A stretch of 64,000 nucleotides of DNA from Bosea sp. F3-2 (GTDB taxonomy: Bacteria; Pseudomonadota; Alphaproteobacteria; Rhizobiales; Beijerinckiaceae): NCBI RefSeq assembly GCF_008253865.1, contig NZ_CP042331.1, forward strand, positions 4,188,001 through 4,252,000, given 5' to 3'. Both the position numbers and the translations under genes were made by a program. Numbering within the stretch: the stretch's first letter is position 1; each line of letters starts with the position of its first letter. The notes below the pieces were generated by a model. That model had not been told where the DNA came from and did no database searches. It was given only the letters and a program-made list of their open reading frames with translations. Shown piece after piece: positions 40,156 through 48,822 of the stretch.

Positions 40156-40671
40156 ATGATCAAGATGGCGCTCTCAACGACCGCTCTTGTCCTGCTGACG
40201 GCCTCGGCAGCTCAGGCTGTCACCGCCAAATCGCTCGGACAGTTCAGCGACTGGAGCGCGGCGACCTATGAGCAGGGCGATACGCAGCGTTGCTTCATCA
40301 TGAGCACACCATCGACCGAAGAACCTTCCAGCTTGCGCCATGGAGAGGTGTTCTTCTTCGTGCAGACCGGCGGCAGCGACAGCAATACCGAATCGAGCTT
40401 CCAGACCGGTTACGACTTCGCCAAGAACTCGATCGTCACCGTCACCATCGGCGACGACAGCTTCCGCATGCTGACCGAGGGCAACAATGCCTGGCTCGAA
40501 CGGCTCGAACGCGAGCCGGCGCTGCTCGCCGCGATGCGGGCCGGCAACAGCATGGTGCTGGAAGCGCGCTCCGCCCGCGGCAACGCCACGACCTACACCT
40601 TCTCGCTCGCCGGCGTCACAGCCGCCTCCCGCATGATGCAGCGCTGCAATGCCGGCGCGGCGCAGAGCTAG
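40156..40671 (+). CDS. Invasion-associated locus B (IalB) family exported protein
   Basis: A 171-aa periplasmic protein with a Sec signal (residues 1-22, ALVLLTASAAQAV). The IalB fold is recognisable by FSDWSAATYE, QRCFIMSTPSTEEPSSLRHG, the strand FFFVQTG and the C-terminal SARGNATTYTFSLAG..MMQRC, with the family's disulfide pair probably formed by the Cys near 45 and the last Cys. IalB is tied to erythrocyte invasion in Bartonella, but homologues are widespread in free-living Rhizobiales, where the role is unknown. The ATG at 40156 follows AAGGAGATG. Its TAG stop is inside the 34-bp terminal repeat of the following element. Confidence 0.83.
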   Translation: MIKMALSTTALVLLTASAAQAVTAKSLGQFSDWSAATYEQGDTQRCFIMSTPSTEEPSSLRHGEVFFFVQTGGSDSNTESSFQTGYDFAKNSIVTVTIGDDSFRMLTEGNNAWLERLEREPALLAAMRAGNSMVLEARSARGNATTYTFSLAGVTAASRMMQRCNAGAAQS

Positions 40672-40862
40672 GGTCTGTCGTCATTATGGCTGGTGTTCTG
40701 ATCGGGCCAAAATGCCCGAAAGCACGGAGGCGCCCGCAGCCCGATGCCCTAGGCATCGGGCAAGGGACCGACACAGCTGTCGGGCATTTTCGCCCGACCC
40801 CGAAGGGGCGCGGGCCTTTTGGGCGGCGTCAGAACACCAGCCATAATGACGACAGACCCTAG
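40668..40862. mobile_element. 195-bp MITE-like element with 34-bp perfect terminal inverted repeats
   Basis: The first 34 bases (40668-40701, starting CTAGGGTCTGTCGTCATTAT) are the exact reverse complement of the last 34 (40829-40862). Inside is a hairpin GCCCGATGCC-CTA-GGCATCGGGC (40739-40761). The flanking CTAG (or TA) at both ends could be a target duplication. It holds no gene. It abuts and supplies the stop codon of the IalB-like gene. Its size and structure suggest a non-autonomous transposable element, though no parent transposase is in the window. Confidence 0.7.
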
Positions 40863-40864
40863 AA

Positions 40865-40907
40865 CAGGACCTTTGCGAAAAACCGGTTCCCACTTTTTCG
40901 TATCCTG
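40865..40907. repeat. Degenerate family 2-like palindrome (copy D)
   Basis: CAGGACCTTTGCGAAAAACC..GGTTCCCACTTTTTCGTATCCTG is an imperfect palindrome with the core CCGGTTCCCACTT, related in reverse to the GAAGTGGGTACCGG core of copy C. It lies between the MITE-like element and the amidohydrolase start. Confidence 0.5.
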
Positions 40908-40922
40908 CACTAACGTCGCGCC

Positions 40923-42182
40923 ATGACGCAGACGCTTCCTTCCGCCGCCGTCCTCGGTGCCCGTGCCTTTGCCGCACTTGCAGGCCTCAACCGGTTCAGC
41001 GACGAGCCGGGCAAGCTGACGCGGCTCTATCTTTCACCCGCGCACAGACAGGCGGCGGAGTGGGTCAAGGGCGCCATGGAAGTCGCGGGGCTCACCGCCT
41101 TCATCGATGCCGCCGGCTCGGTGCAGGGGCGGCGTGAGGGCACGGTGCCCGGCGCGCCTGCCGTGCTGATCGGCTCGCATATCGACACGGTGAAGGATGG
41201 CGGTCGCTTCGACGGCAATCTCGGTGTCGTCGCCGGCATCCTCGCCGCGCAGGCGCTACGCGATGCGGGGATCAGCCTGCCCTTCCCGCTCGAGGTCGTG
41301 GGCTTCGGCGACGAGGAGAACGTGCGCTTCCCGACGCATCTCTCGACCTCGGAAGCGCTGGCAGGCGCTTATGATCCGGCCTGGCTGGAAGCGCGCGACA
41401 GCGAGGGCGTGAGGCTCGGCGATGCCCTCGTCGCCTTCGGCGGAAACCCCAATGGCATTGCTGCCCTCGCACGCAAGCCCGGCTCGATCCAGGCCTATCT
41501 CGAAGTCCATATCGAGCAGGGCCCGGTGCTGGAGGCGCAGAACGAGCCGGTCGGCATCGTCACCGCCATCAACGCCCAGAGCCGGGCTCGGGTGCGCGTC
41601 ACCGGCGAGGCCGGCCATGCCGGTACCGTGCCGATGGCGCTGCGCAAGGACGCGCTGACGGCGTCCGCCGAGATGGCACTTGCGCTGGAGCAGATCGCGG
41701 CCGGACATGAGCTCGCCGTAGGCACGGTCGGCGTGCTCAGGCCCGAGCCCGGCGCGACCAATGTCGTCCCCGGCGCGGCTGAGTTCTCCATCGATTTCCG
41801 CGCACCGAAAAACGAGACGCTCGCAGCGATGGAAACCGCGATCCGCAGCCGCTTCGCCGAGATCGCGGCACGCCGCGGCGTCGGGCTCGAGATCGTGCCC
41901 TATGCGAAGGCCGATGCCGTTCCGATGGAGCCGCGCCTGCAGGACGCCTTCGCGGCCGGCATCGCCAGGACCGGCAGCAATATCGCGGGCCGCAAGCTTC
42001 CATCCGGGGCCGGGCATGACGCCATGACCATGGCGGCGATCGCGCCGGCGGCCATGCTGTTCGTGCGCAACGAAAAGGGCATCAGCCATTCGCCGTTGGA
42101 GAACATGAGCGAGGAAGACGCCGGCATCGCGATCAAGGTCCTGATCGAAACGCTTCTGGAACTGGCTGAACGCTCAAAGTAG
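40923..42182 (+). CDS. Allantoate amidohydrolase / N-carbamoyl-L-amino acid hydrolase (M20)
   Basis: A 419-aa M20D-type metallo-amidohydrolase. Metal-binding motifs: GSHIDTVKDGGRFDGNLGVV near 82-101, the Glu pair in VGFGDEENVRF near 125, HIEQGPVLE near 195, and SGAGHDAMTMA with the C-terminal SHSPLENMS. This spacing is that of the HyuC/AllC group, which acts on carbamoylated or ureide substrates (allantoate, N-carbamoyl amino acids) rather than peptides. The ATG at 40923 fits the family N-terminus. No purine-degradation neighbours are seen except guaC 5 kb away, so the exact substrate is unsettled. Confidence 0.87.
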   Translation: MTQTLPSAAVLGARAFAALAGLNRFSDEPGKLTRLYLSPAHRQAAEWVKGAMEVAGLTAFIDAAGSVQGRREGTVPGAPAVLIGSHIDTVKDGGRFDGNLGVVAGILAAQALRDAGISLPFPLEVVGFGDEENVRFPTHLSTSEALAGAYDPAWLEARDSEGVRLGDALVAFGGNPNGIAALARKPGSIQAYLEVHIEQGPVLEAQNEPVGIVTAINAQSRARVRVTGEAGHAGTVPMALRKDALTASAEMALALEQIAAGHELAVGTVGVLRPEPGATNVVPGAAEFSIDFRAPKNETLAAMETAIRSRFAEIAARRGVGLEIVPYAKADAVPMEPRLQDAFAAGIARTGSNIAGRKLPSGAGHDAMTMAAIAPAAMLFVRNEKGISHSPLENMSEEDAGIAIKVLIETLLELAERSK

Positions 42183-42263
42183 AAGAATTCCAGCCGCGAC
42201 ACCGCGCACCATTCCGCAAGGGGCCGGAAAGGCCTAGGAGAGGCGCGCCGCAGGAGGCTGGCC

Positions 42264-43475
42264 ATGGATTTCGAGAGTTTCTTCCGTAGCGAACTGGACG
42301 GGCTGCACCGCGAAGGCCGCTATCGCGTCTTCGCCGATCTGGAGCGCCGGGCCGGCCGCTTCCCGATTGCGACCTATCATGGCGAGGACGGCCCGCGCGA
42401 GGTCACCGTCTGGTGCTCGAACGACTATCTCGGCATGGGGCAGCATCCAAAGGTGCTTGCCGCGATGCATGAAGCGCTCGACGGCTGCGGCGCCGGCGCA
42501 GGCGGCACCCGCAATATCGGCGGCACCAATCACTACCACGTCCTGCTGGAGCGCGAGCTCGCCGACCTGCACGGCAAGGAAGCGGCGCTGCTGTTCAACT
42601 CCGGCTACATGTCGAACTGGGCTTCGCTCTCGACGCTCGCAGCCAAGCTTCCGGGCTGCGTCATCCTGACGGACGCGCTCAACCATGCCTCGATGATCGA
42701 GGGCATCCGGCATTCGCGCGTCGAGAAGCATATCTTCGCCCATAACGACCCGGACGATCTGCGCCGCAAGCTCGCCGCGCTCGATCCGGCCCGGCCGAAG
42801 CTGATCGCCTTCGAGTCGGTCTATTCGATGGATGGCGACATCGCGCCGATCGAGGAATTCTGCGACATCGCCGACGAATTCGGCGCGATGACCTATCTCG
42901 ATGAGGTCCATGCCGTCGGGCTCTATGGCCCCCGCGGCGGCGGCATCTCCCAGCGCGACGGCCTTACCGATCGCCTGACCCTGATCCAGGGCACGTTGGC
43001 GAAATCCTTCGGCGTGATCGGTGGCTACATCACCGGTTCGGCCGCGCTCTGCGACTTCATCCGCAGCTTCGCCTCCGGCTTCATCTTCTCAAGCTCGCTG
43101 CCGCCGGCGGTGGCGGCCGGCGCCATCGCAGCGATCCGGCATCTCAAGGAGAGCTCGGCGGAGCGTGAGCGCCAGCAGGATCGCGTCGCGGCGCTGCGCG
43201 GCAAGCTCGACGCGGCCGGCATCCCGCATCTGGCCAATCCCAGCCATATCGTGCCGGTGATGGTCGGGGAGGCGAAGGCCTGCAAGGCGATCAGCGACGA
43301 GCTGCTGGCGCGCTTCGACATCTATGTCCAGCCGATCAACTACCCGACCGTGCCGCGCGGCACCGAGCGGCTCAGGATCACGCCCTCGCCGTTCCATTCC
43401 GACGCCGATATCGACCGCCTGGTCGCCGCGCTCAGCGCGATCTGGGCGCGGGACGGGCTGAAGCGGGCGGCTTAG
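42264..43475 (+). CDS. hemA: 5-aminolevulinate synthase
   Basis: PLP enzyme that condenses glycine with succinyl-CoA, the Shemin pathway to haem typical of alphaproteobacteria. It is 403 aa. CSNDYLGMGQHPKV, GTNHYHVLLERELADLH, FESVYSMDGDIAP and YLDEVHAVGLYGPRGGG are diagnostic; the Schiff-base lysine is Lys247 in GTLAKSFGVIGGY. The ATG at 42264 has AGGAGG at 42252-42257. The upstream gap is too short for the CRP/FNR control seen in some relatives, and I find no FixK box there. Confidence 0.97.
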   Translation: MDFESFFRSELDGLHREGRYRVFADLERRAGRFPIATYHGEDGPREVTVWCSNDYLGMGQHPKVLAAMHEALDGCGAGAGGTRNIGGTNHYHVLLERELADLHGKEAALLFNSGYMSNWASLSTLAAKLPGCVILTDALNHASMIEGIRHSRVEKHIFAHNDPDDLRRKLAALDPARPKLIAFESVYSMDGDIAPIEEFCDIADEFGAMTYLDEVHAVGLYGPRGGGISQRDGLTDRLTLIQGTLAKSFGVIGGYITGSAALCDFIRSFASGFIFSSSLPPAVAAGAIAAIRHLKESSAERERQQDRVAALRGKLDAAGIPHLANPSHIVPVMVGEAKACKAISDELLARFDIYVQPINYPTVPRGTERLRITPSPFHSDADIDRLVAALSAIWARDGLKRAA

Positions 43476-43759
43476 CGGCGGCCCATTGTCTCCTGTCTCA
43501 GACACCGGAAGTCGTCGGTGCGGACGGCACGGGAGAAGCGCGGGGAACCCCTCTCCTGTAAGGAGAGGGGTAGGGGTGAGGTGTAGGCCCTTCGACCAGT
43601 AAAGCGCGTCCTGGCCGCGGCGGTGGTCAGGTCATGGCCTTTGCTTCCGACGGCCTACCCCTCACCCTGCCCTCTCCCTCCGGGAGAGGGTTCCCCGCGG
43701 TTCCTCACCCATTCGTCACGAGATGCTCGGGTCGAGCCCGAGCATGACGCGCGATTGGA
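43476..43759. repeat. Intergenic inverted repeat between hemA and truB
   Basis: The 284-bp gap has no gene. Its left part (about 43541-43590, GGGGAACCCCTCTCCT..GGTGAGGTGTAGGCC) and right part (about 43659-43701, GGCCTACCCCTCACCC..GAGAGGGTTCCCC) are complementary over some 45 bases. Smaller hairpins (CTCTCC/GGAGAG) lie inside each arm. This is a third repeat type, placed where convergent transcripts end. Confidence 0.7.
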
Positions 43760-44707
43760 TCAAAGATTGAACACGCGGTGGGGGACGAATTCGCCGTTCT
43801 CGACCGAGCCGGTCGCGATCAGCGTGCCGGCGCAGGTTGCGTAGGCCGCTGCCAGCTCGATCGGCGCCCCGGCGCCGCGCAGCAGCGCGCTCTGGCCCCG
43901 CTTGATGCGGGCGGCGGCATCGCGGTGGATCACGATCTCCGGGATCAGCGTCAGCGCCGCCTTGACCGGCTGGAGGGCCGTCAGAGCGCTCTCCGGGCTT
44001 TCCCGCAGCATCTCGACGCTGGCGGCTTCACCGACCGTGAAGGGCCCGACACGGGTGCGGCGCAGATGCGCGACATGGCCGAGGCAGCCGAGCGCGAGAC
44101 CGAGATCGCGGGCGATGGCGCGGACATAGGTGCCCTTGCCGCACTCCGCCTCGAAGGTCGTGGTGGCGCCGTCGTGGCTGACGATCGAAAGCGCGTCGAT
44201 CTCGACGGGCCTCGCCTCCAGCTCGACCTCCTCGCCGTCGCGGGCGAGGTCATAGGCCCGCTCGCCGGCGATCTTGATCGCCGAGAATTTGGGCGGCGTC
44301 TGCAGGATCGTGCCGGTGAAGCGCGGCAGCAGCGCCGCGATCGCAGCCTCGTCCGGGCGCTTCTCCGAGGTCGCGATAACCCGGCCCTCGGTATCGTCGG
44401 TATCGGTCTGCGTGCCCCAGGCCACGGTGAACTGATAGGCCTTGCGGCCGTCCATGACGAAGGGAACGGTCTTGGTCGCCTCGCCCAGCGCGATCGGCAG
44501 CAGGCCGGACGCCAGTGGATCGAGCGTGCCGGCATGCCCGGCCTTGCGGGCCGAGAAGGCGCGCTTCACGACGCTGACCGCATGGGTCGAGGTCATGCCG
44601 ACCGGCTTGTCGAGCACGACCCAGCCATGGACGTCACGCTTCTTCGGACGCGGCGCCGGGGCACTCTCCGGGGTCGGAACGGCTTCGGGGTTGCTCTCAG
44701 CGGTCAT
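43760..44707 (-). CDS. truB: tRNA pseudouridine-55 synthase
   Basis: Forms pseudouridine at position 55 in the T-loop of tRNA. It is 315 aa. The catalytic Asp63 is in GHAGTLDPLASGLLPIALG, preceded by VLDKPVGMTSTHAV, and the PUA-like C-terminus follows. The start at 44707 (MTAESNPEAV) overlaps the rbfA end by 11 bp, so it is coupled in the nusA-infB operon. The expected downstream rpsO and pnp are absent; instead a repeat and the converging hemA follow. Confidence 0.95.
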   Translation of the reverse strand: MTAESNPEAVPTPESAPAPRPKKRDVHGWVVLDKPVGMTSTHAVSVVKRAFSARKAGHAGTLDPLASGLLPIALGEATKTVPFVMDGRKAYQFTVAWGTQTDTDDTEGRVIATSEKRPDEAAIAALLPRFTGTILQTPPKFSAIKIAGERAYDLARDGEEVELEARPVEIDALSIVSHDGATTTFEAECGKGTYVRAIARDLGLALGCLGHVAHLRRTRVGPFTVGEAASVEMLRESPESALTALQPVKAALTLIPEIVIHRDAAARIKRGQSALLRGAGAPIELAAAYATCAGTLIATGSVENGEFVPHRVFNL

Positions 44708-45131
44708 CGTCACGGTCGTCGTCTTGGTCGATCTTGAGGGGCTGGCGCAGCGTGTCGCGGCGGACCTGCTCGGAATCGAGCAGCGCGTCGATGCGCTCGG
44801 CTTCCGCGAAGCTCTCATCGGCGCGGAAGCGGATGTCCGGCGCGTATTTCAGGTTCACCCGGTGCGCGATCTCGCCGCGGATATAACGCTTGTGGCCGTC
44901 CAGCGCCTTGAGCACCGGGGCGACGTCCTGCCCGCCGAGCGGCATGATGTAGGCGGTGGCGAGCTTGAGATCGGGCGAGAGGCGCACTTCGGGCACGGTG
45001 ACGACATGCTTCGCCAGTACATCGTCATGGATGTCGCCGCGCGAGAGCATGTCGGCAAGGGCGTGTCGGATCAGTTCGCCGACGCGCAGCTGCCGTTGGG
45101 ACGGACCGGAAGGTTTTGCAGGTTTGGCCAT
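44697..45131 (-). CDS. rbfA: 30S ribosome-binding factor A
   Basis: Assembly factor that binds the 30S subunit near the 5' end of 16S rRNA helix 1 and is needed for cold growth. It is 144 aa, with a KH-like core: QRQLRVGELIRHALADMLSR and VTVPEVRLSPDLKLATAYIM, VLKALDGHKRYIRGEIAHRV and LKYAPDIRFRADESF. The tail is acidic (DQDDDRDDDR). The start at 45131 (MAKPAKPSGP) is chosen. It follows infB after a 153-bp gap with a dispersed repeat, and overlaps truB. Confidence 0.94.
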   Translation of the reverse strand: MAKPAKPSGPSQRQLRVGELIRHALADMLSRGDIHDDVLAKHVVTVPEVRLSPDLKLATAYIMPLGGQDVAPVLKALDGHKRYIRGEIAHRVNLKYAPDIRFRADESFAEAERIDALLDSEQVRRDTLRQPLKIDQDDDRDDDR

Positions 45132-45165
45132 GGTTCTCGTTCTCCGGGATCGGACCGGAACAAAC

Positions 45166-45260
45166 GTCACGGTCGGGCTTGACCCGACTGTCTCTTCGAA
45201 GATGAGGCGCCTAACGCGCTCTTCTCGTCACGAGATGGCCGGGTCAAGCCCGGCCATGAC
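45166..45260. repeat. Dispersed intergenic palindromic repeat (family 1, copy 6)
   Basis: The 95-bp element sits in the infB-rbfA gap. It begins GTCACGGTCGGGCTTGACCC and ends GTCAAGCCCGGCCATGAC, with complementary inner blocks (GGGCTTGACCC and GGGTCAAGCCC). As it lies inside an operon, it may fold in the mRNA and set relative rbfA levels. Confidence 0.75.
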
Positions 45261-45284
45261 GCGCTGTTTCAGGAAGCGGAGCCC

Positions 45285-48122
45285 TTACAGGCTGCGCTTG
45301 ATCTCTTCGACGCGATAGCACTCGATCACGTCGCCGACGCGCATGTCCTGGTAGTTCTCGAAGGCCATGCCGCATTCCTGGCCGGCCACGACTTCCTTGG
45401 CGTCGTCCTTGAAGCGCTTGAGCTGGCCGAGCTTGCCTTCGTGAACCACGACGTTGTCGCGGATCAGGCGGACATTGGCACCGCGCTCGATCGTGCCGTC
45501 GGTGACGCGGCAGCCGGCGATCTTGCCGACCTTCGAGACGTTGAAGATTTCGAGGATCGTCGCGTTGCCGAGCATGGTCTCGCGCAGGGTCGGCGCCAGC
45601 AGGCCCGACATCGCGTCCTTCACATCATCCATGAGGTTATAGATGATGTTGTAGTAGCGGATCTCGACGCCAGCCCGCTCCGCCGCCTCGCGCGCTTCCT
45701 TGTGCGCACGGACGTTGAAGCCGACCACGACCGCGCCCGAAGCCTGGGCGAGTGTAACGTCCGACTCGGTGATGGCGCCGACGCCCGAGGAGAGCACGCG
45801 AGCGCGCACCTCGTCGTTGCCGACCTTTTCAAGCGCTCCGACAATGGCTTCCACCGAGCCCTGCACGTCGCCCTTGACGACCAGCGGGAACTCCTTGCGG
45901 CCAGCGCCTTCCTTGAGCTCGCGCATCATCTCGGCAAGCGAACGGCCGGCGCCGGAGGCGGCGCCACGGGCGGCCTGGCGGTCGCGGCGCTGACGCTCGC
46001 GATACTCGGTGATCTCGCGGGCACGTGCTTCCGACTCGACCACCGCGACGCGATCGCCGGCCTCGGGCGTGCCGTTGAAGCCGAGCACCTCGACCGGCAT
46101 GGAGGGCGGAGCCTCCTTCACCTGGGCGCCGGTATCGGCGATGAGCGCACGGACGCGGCCCCATTCGGCACCCGCCACGACGATGTCGCCGGTGCGCAGC
46201 GTGCCACGCTGGACGAGCACGGTCGCGACCGGGCCACGGCCGCGATCGAGCTTGGCCTCGATGACCGTGCCTTCGGCGGCGCGGTGCGGATTGGCCTTGA
46301 GCTCGAGAACCTCGGCCTGCAGCGAGATCGCTTCCAGCAGCTTGTCGAGATTCTGCCCGGTCTTGGCCGAGACCTCGACCTCGAGCGTCTCACCGCCGAG
46401 CGTTTCGACCTGGATCTCGTATTGCAGCAGCTCGGCGCGGACGCGGTCCGGGTTGGCGTCGGCCTTGTCGACCTTGTTGATCGCCACGATCAGAGGCACG
46501 CCGGCAGCCTTGGCGTGGTGGATCGCCTCGGCCGTCTGCGGCATGACGCCGTCATCGGCCGCCACGACCAGCACGACGATATCCGTCACCTTGGCGCCGC
46601 GGGCGCGCATCGCCGTGAAGGCGGCGTGGCCGGGCGTGTCGATGAACGTCACCTTGCTGCCCAGCGGCGTCGTCACCTGATAGGCGCCGATGTGCTGGGT
46701 GATGCCGCCGGCCTCGCCGGTGACGACCTTGGTCTTGCGGATAGCGTCGAGCAGCGAGGTCTTGCCGTGGTCGACATGGCCCATGATGGTCACGACCGAC
46801 GGCCGCGGCTCCAGGGTCTCGTCGGTATCCGGCGTGTCGAACAGGCCTTCCTCGACGTCGGATTCGGCGACGCGCTTGACGGAGTGCCCCATCTCCTCGG
46901 CGATGAGCTGGGCGGTGTCGGCATCGATCACGTCGGTGATCTTGTGCATCGCGCCCTGCTTCATCAGCAGGCGGATGACGTCGACGCCGCGCTCCGCCAT
47001 GCGGTTGGCGAGCTCCTGGATGGTGATCGTCTCGGGGATCGTCACCTCGCGCATCACGCGCTCTTTCTGCGCGTCGGAAGCCCGGTGGCCGGTCATGCGC
47101 TGCACGCGACGGCGGAAGGACGCGACCGAACGTGTCCGCTCGTCGTCGCCGCCCGTGGCGGTCGCCAGCGTCAGGCGGCCACGCGGCTTGTCGTTGCTGG
47201 TCTTCGGCGTCTTGGGCGCCGCCGGAGCGGGACCACGGCCGGCGCCGGCACCCAAGCCGGGACGGCGGAAAGCGGCCTTGACATCGACGTCATCCGAGCG
47301 ATTGCGCGGGGCGCCGCTCGACGGCGGAGCCTGGCGGGTCGGACGAGCGACGGCCGGCTCTGCCGGAGCCGACGAATCCATGCGTGGCGGACGCGGCGAA
47401 TCGGAACGCGGCGGACGGGAGTCCAGCCGCGGCGGACGCGCGCCGACATCACGCCCGGGGCCGGGCGAGCGCGGCGTGAACTCACGCGGACCGGACGGGG
47501 CCGGGCGGCCGTAATACTGGGTCGGCTGCGGCGCAGGAGCGGCGGCCTGGGGAGCGGGCTCGCGCGGCGCGGCAGGGGGAGCGGCCGGGCGGGGCGCATG
47601 GTCCTCGCGCTGGCGCACGACGCTCTCGGCGCGACGCTTCTGCTCGTCCTCTTGACGGCGACGCTCTTCCTCCTGGCGCTGGCGGGCGGCGGCGGCTTCA
47701 CGCTCCTGGCGCTCGCGCTCAATGGCGGCGGCGCGCTGGCGCGCCTCCTCTTCAGCGACGCGGCGCGCCTCGGCCTCAGTGCTGCGGGCTTCGGCAAGCG
47801 CGCGCTGACGCGCGTCCTTCTCCTCGTCGGAGAGCGTGCGCAGCAGCATGCTGCCAGCCGGGCGCTGAGGCGCCTGCGGGCTCGGCGCGGCAGGGCGCGG
47901 CAGGGCCGCCTGCGGGGCAGGAGCCTGCGGAGCGCGTGGCGCGACGGGTTCCTTCACCTCGTGGCCGGCGGCGCGGCGCTTGACCTCGACGACGACCTGC
48001 TTCGAACGCCCATGCGAGAAGCTCTGGCGAACAGTGCTCTGCTCGACAGGCCGCTTCAGCGACAGGGTCTTGGGCGGGTTGACGGTCAAAGTCTTGTCGC
48101 CCGGGTTTTTGGTATCGGTCAT
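45285..48122 (-). CDS. infB: Translation initiation factor IF-2
   Basis: GTPase that brings initiator tRNA to the 30S subunit. It is 945 aa. A long charged N-terminus (about residues 1-330) contains Ala/Pro/Arg-rich repeats and the ERERQEREAAAARQRQEEER coiled-coil tract, followed by IF2-N and the G domain: GHVDHGKTSLLD near 446-457, DTPGHAAF near 495 and NKVDK near 550, then the domains II-IV ending CYRVEEIKRSL. Its start overlaps the ylxR stop (ATGA, 48119-48122). The low-complexity region gives long spurious frames on the opposite strand. Confidence 0.97.
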   Translation of the reverse strand: MTDTKNPGDKTLTVNPPKTLSLKRPVEQSTVRQSFSHGRSKQVVVEVKRRAAGHEVKEPVAPRAPQAPAPQAALPRPAAPSPQAPQRPAGSMLLRTLSDEEKDARQRALAEARSTEAEARRVAEEEARQRAAAIERERQEREAAAARQRQEEERRRQEDEQKRRAESVVRQREDHAPRPAAPPAAPREPAPQAAAPAPQPTQYYGRPAPSGPREFTPRSPGPGRDVGARPPRLDSRPPRSDSPRPPRMDSSAPAEPAVARPTRQAPPSSGAPRNRSDDVDVKAAFRRPGLGAGAGRGPAPAAPKTPKTSNDKPRGRLTLATATGGDDERTRSVASFRRRVQRMTGHRASDAQKERVMREVTIPETITIQELANRMAERGVDVIRLLMKQGAMHKITDVIDADTAQLIAEEMGHSVKRVAESDVEEGLFDTPDTDETLEPRPSVVTIMGHVDHGKTSLLDAIRKTKVVTGEAGGITQHIGAYQVTTPLGSKVTFIDTPGHAAFTAMRARGAKVTDIVVLVVAADDGVMPQTAEAIHHAKAAGVPLIVAINKVDKADANPDRVRAELLQYEIQVETLGGETLEVEVSAKTGQNLDKLLEAISLQAEVLELKANPHRAAEGTVIEAKLDRGRGPVATVLVQRGTLRTGDIVVAGAEWGRVRALIADTGAQVKEAPPSMPVEVLGFNGTPEAGDRVAVVESEARAREITEYRERQRRDRQAARGAASGAGRSLAEMMRELKEGAGRKEFPLVVKGDVQGSVEAIVGALEKVGNDEVRARVLSSGVGAITESDVTLAQASGAVVVGFNVRAHKEAREAAERAGVEIRYYNIIYNLMDDVKDAMSGLLAPTLRETMLGNATILEIFNVSKVGKIAGCRVTDGTIERGANVRLIRDNVVVHEGKLGQLKRFKDDAKEVVAGQECGMAFENYQDMRVGDVIECYRVEEIKRSL

Positions 48123-48808
48123 TCCGCGTTCGGTCCTGCCGGTTCGGTCGTGTCTTCAATATCGTTCTGGTCGGATGCGGCGGTATCGTCCGTCCGGTAC
48201 CGGACGAGCCGACGCCAGCGCGAGAGGACGCCCTCGGCCGCTGGTCCCGGAGCAAGCGCGGCATGTATCACATGTGCGCGCCCCAACGCCAATTCCAAAT
48301 CCGCCGCCGTGAAAATCGCGACGACGGGCAATTCGCGGGCCTTGAGCCCTTCGGCCTCGCGGGCCGCAGCCAACCGGCGTACGGCTTGGCCGATCTTGCG
48401 CTTGCCGTCCTCGGCGCCATCGCTTGCGGCGATCACTGCCAGACAACGGCCGGTTTCGATCTGCGCCTCGACCTTGGCGAAGCCGGCGGTGACGAGTCCG
48501 GCCTTATTGGCCATCGCCAGCGCCTGCAGCGTGTCGCGGTACATCAGCCCGTCGATCATATCCGGCAAATCCGCCGGAACCGCGACCTTCGCCTTGAGCG
48601 AACGCTCGAAGGCTTTCCGCTTGATCGCCTCGACAACAATCTTGCGGCTCAAGCTCGCCCAGACGCCGCGGCCAGGCAGCTTGCGCCGCAGATCCGGCAC
48701 GAGCACCCCGTCGGGCCCGGCGACGAAGCGGATCAGGTCGTCAGGTGCCTTGACGGCCCGCGTGACCACGCAGCTCCGCTCCGGCCCTTCCTTCTGCGCC
48801 GCCTTCAC
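48119..48808 (-). CDS. YlxR/DUF448 RNA-binding protein with a ribosomal L7Ae-like domain
   Basis: A 229-aa protein of the YlxR family, found in nusA-infB operons. The N-terminal DUF448 domain contains PERSCVVTRAVKAPDDLIRF and LPGRGVWASLSRK; the C-terminal half (about residues 85-190) resembles an L7Ae-type fold (MANKAGLVTAGFAKVEAQI, VVAIFTAADLELALG). YlxR-type proteins bind RNA and have been linked to RNase P or rRNA maturation, but the specific role is unsettled. It begins 14 bp after nusA and overlaps infB by ATGA. Confidence 0.9.
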   Translation of the reverse strand: MKAAQKEGPERSCVVTRAVKAPDDLIRFVAGPDGVLVPDLRRKLPGRGVWASLSRKIVVEAIKRKAFERSLKAKVAVPADLPDMIDGLMYRDTLQALAMANKAGLVTAGFAKVEAQIETGRCLAVIAASDGAEDGKRKIGQAVRRLAAAREAEGLKARELPVVAIFTAADLELALGRAHVIHAALAPGPAAEGVLSRWRRLVRYRTDDTAASDQNDIEDTTEPAGPNAE

Positions 48809-48822
48809 CGCGACAGCCCCGC

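Noticed and set aside
43541..43701. CRISPR array
   Set aside because: The repeated blocks are inverted, not regularly spaced direct repeats, and no cas genes are in the window.
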